Shown: piece after piece, positions 22,638 through 22,783 of the stretch | Position numbering within the stretch: the first letter of the stretch is position 1 | Layout: each line of letters opens with the position of its first letter | Assembly: GCA_002402545.1 (NCBI GenBank) | Contig: DHGA01000045.1 | Location: 1-22,783 of the forward strand | From: Syntrophaceae bacterium UBA4810 | GTDB lineage: Bacteria > Desulfobacterota > Syntrophia > Syntrophales > Smithellaceae | Length of the DNA stretch: 22,783 bases | Direction: 5' to 3' | Notes under the pieces: model-generated | The model's input: only the letters and a program-made list of their open reading frames with translations | The model's database searches: none | Told to the model about the DNA's origin: nothing | Translations under genes and position numbers: made by a program

Positions 22638-22783
22638 CTAATAATCGACGGTAACCATGTCCTTCGATTGGAAAAATACCCAGGCGATGCTGACACCGCC
22701 CATGAGAGATGTTTCTCTTTTCACCAGCGGGCTGTCTTCGATCACCGCGCCCTGCAAAAAATCGGCACTGACAAAAGCATTCA
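22638..22783 (-). CDS. C-terminal end of a probable MipA/OmpV outer-membrane protein
   Basis: The frame is open from the window edge to a TAG at 22638-22640, giving 47 complete residues. The pieces FVSADFLQGAVIEDSPLV and KRETSLMGGVSIAWVFF match the last two strands of the MipA/OmpV family, in which a DSPIV-like turn precedes the final beta strand. The C-terminus is an aromatic residue (VDY), compatible with insertion by the Bam machinery. The N-terminal part lies beyond the window. It is followed closely by the YvlD-like gene and may share its transcript. Family assignment rests on a short segment. Confidence 0.55.
   Translation of the reverse strand, partial: NAFVSADFLQGAVIEDSPLVKRETSLMGGVSIAWVFFQSKDMVTVDY

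Overview
This window looks like ordinary chromosome from a Gram-negative, moderate-GC bacterium, most likely a Desulfobacterota (Deltaproteobacteria) member close to Syntrophus/Smithella. That placement is inferred from gene types: a LeuB of the actinobacterial/deltaproteobacterial kind, a long class II aldolase beside a class I fructose bisphosphatase, a ZraPSR-like sigma-54 module, outer-membrane proteins, and two kinds of palindromic intergenic repeat. It is not proven here. There is no rRNA, tRNA, CRISPR array, insertion sequence or prophage.

Layout. Positions 1-6212 (+) hold a housekeeping block: an acyltransferase (plsC, cut by the window edge), undecaprenyl-diphosphatase (uppP), the FtsK DNA translocase, the S12 methylthiotransferase RimO, and, behind its own promoter and a palindromic repeat, a long-chain polyprenyl diphosphate synthase (ispB type). 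UppP and the polyprenyl synthase both serve the lipid-carrier/quinone branch. Positions 6268-9093 (-) hold an AT-rich orphan with a HEPN-like RNGILH motif, a small lipoprotein, and the bifunctional NAD(P)HX repair enzyme. A nitroreductase-family protein (+) diverges from the repair gene.

Positions 10255-13562 (-) form a probable gluconeogenesis operon in the order fructose-1,6-bisphosphatase, MBL-fold hydrolase, class II aldolase. A LeuB-type dehydrogenase follows on the + strand at 13921-14988 with a clear promoter.

Positions 15001-18788 are the most informative region. A membrane sensor kinase and a sigma-54 activator (-) are divergent from a Spy/CpxP/ZraP-like periplasmic protein (+). The protein has a well-formed -24/-12 promoter and a perfect palindrome at enhancer distance, the same architecture as the enterobacterial ZraP-ZraSR envelope-stress system. 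Beyond a strong terminator lies a flavodoxin-domain protein with an export signal or membrane anchor, apparently expressed from a leaderless promoter.

Positions 19577-22783 (-) hold mutS, a four-helix YvlD/holin-4-like membrane protein, and the C-terminal end of a probable MipA/OmpV outer-membrane protein.

I found no convincing wholly new system. The best leads are the HEPN-like orphan, the ZraPSR-like module with a metal-ligand-poor ZraP, the exported flavodoxin, and the MBL hydrolase embedded in the FBP operon with an altered metal-ligand position.
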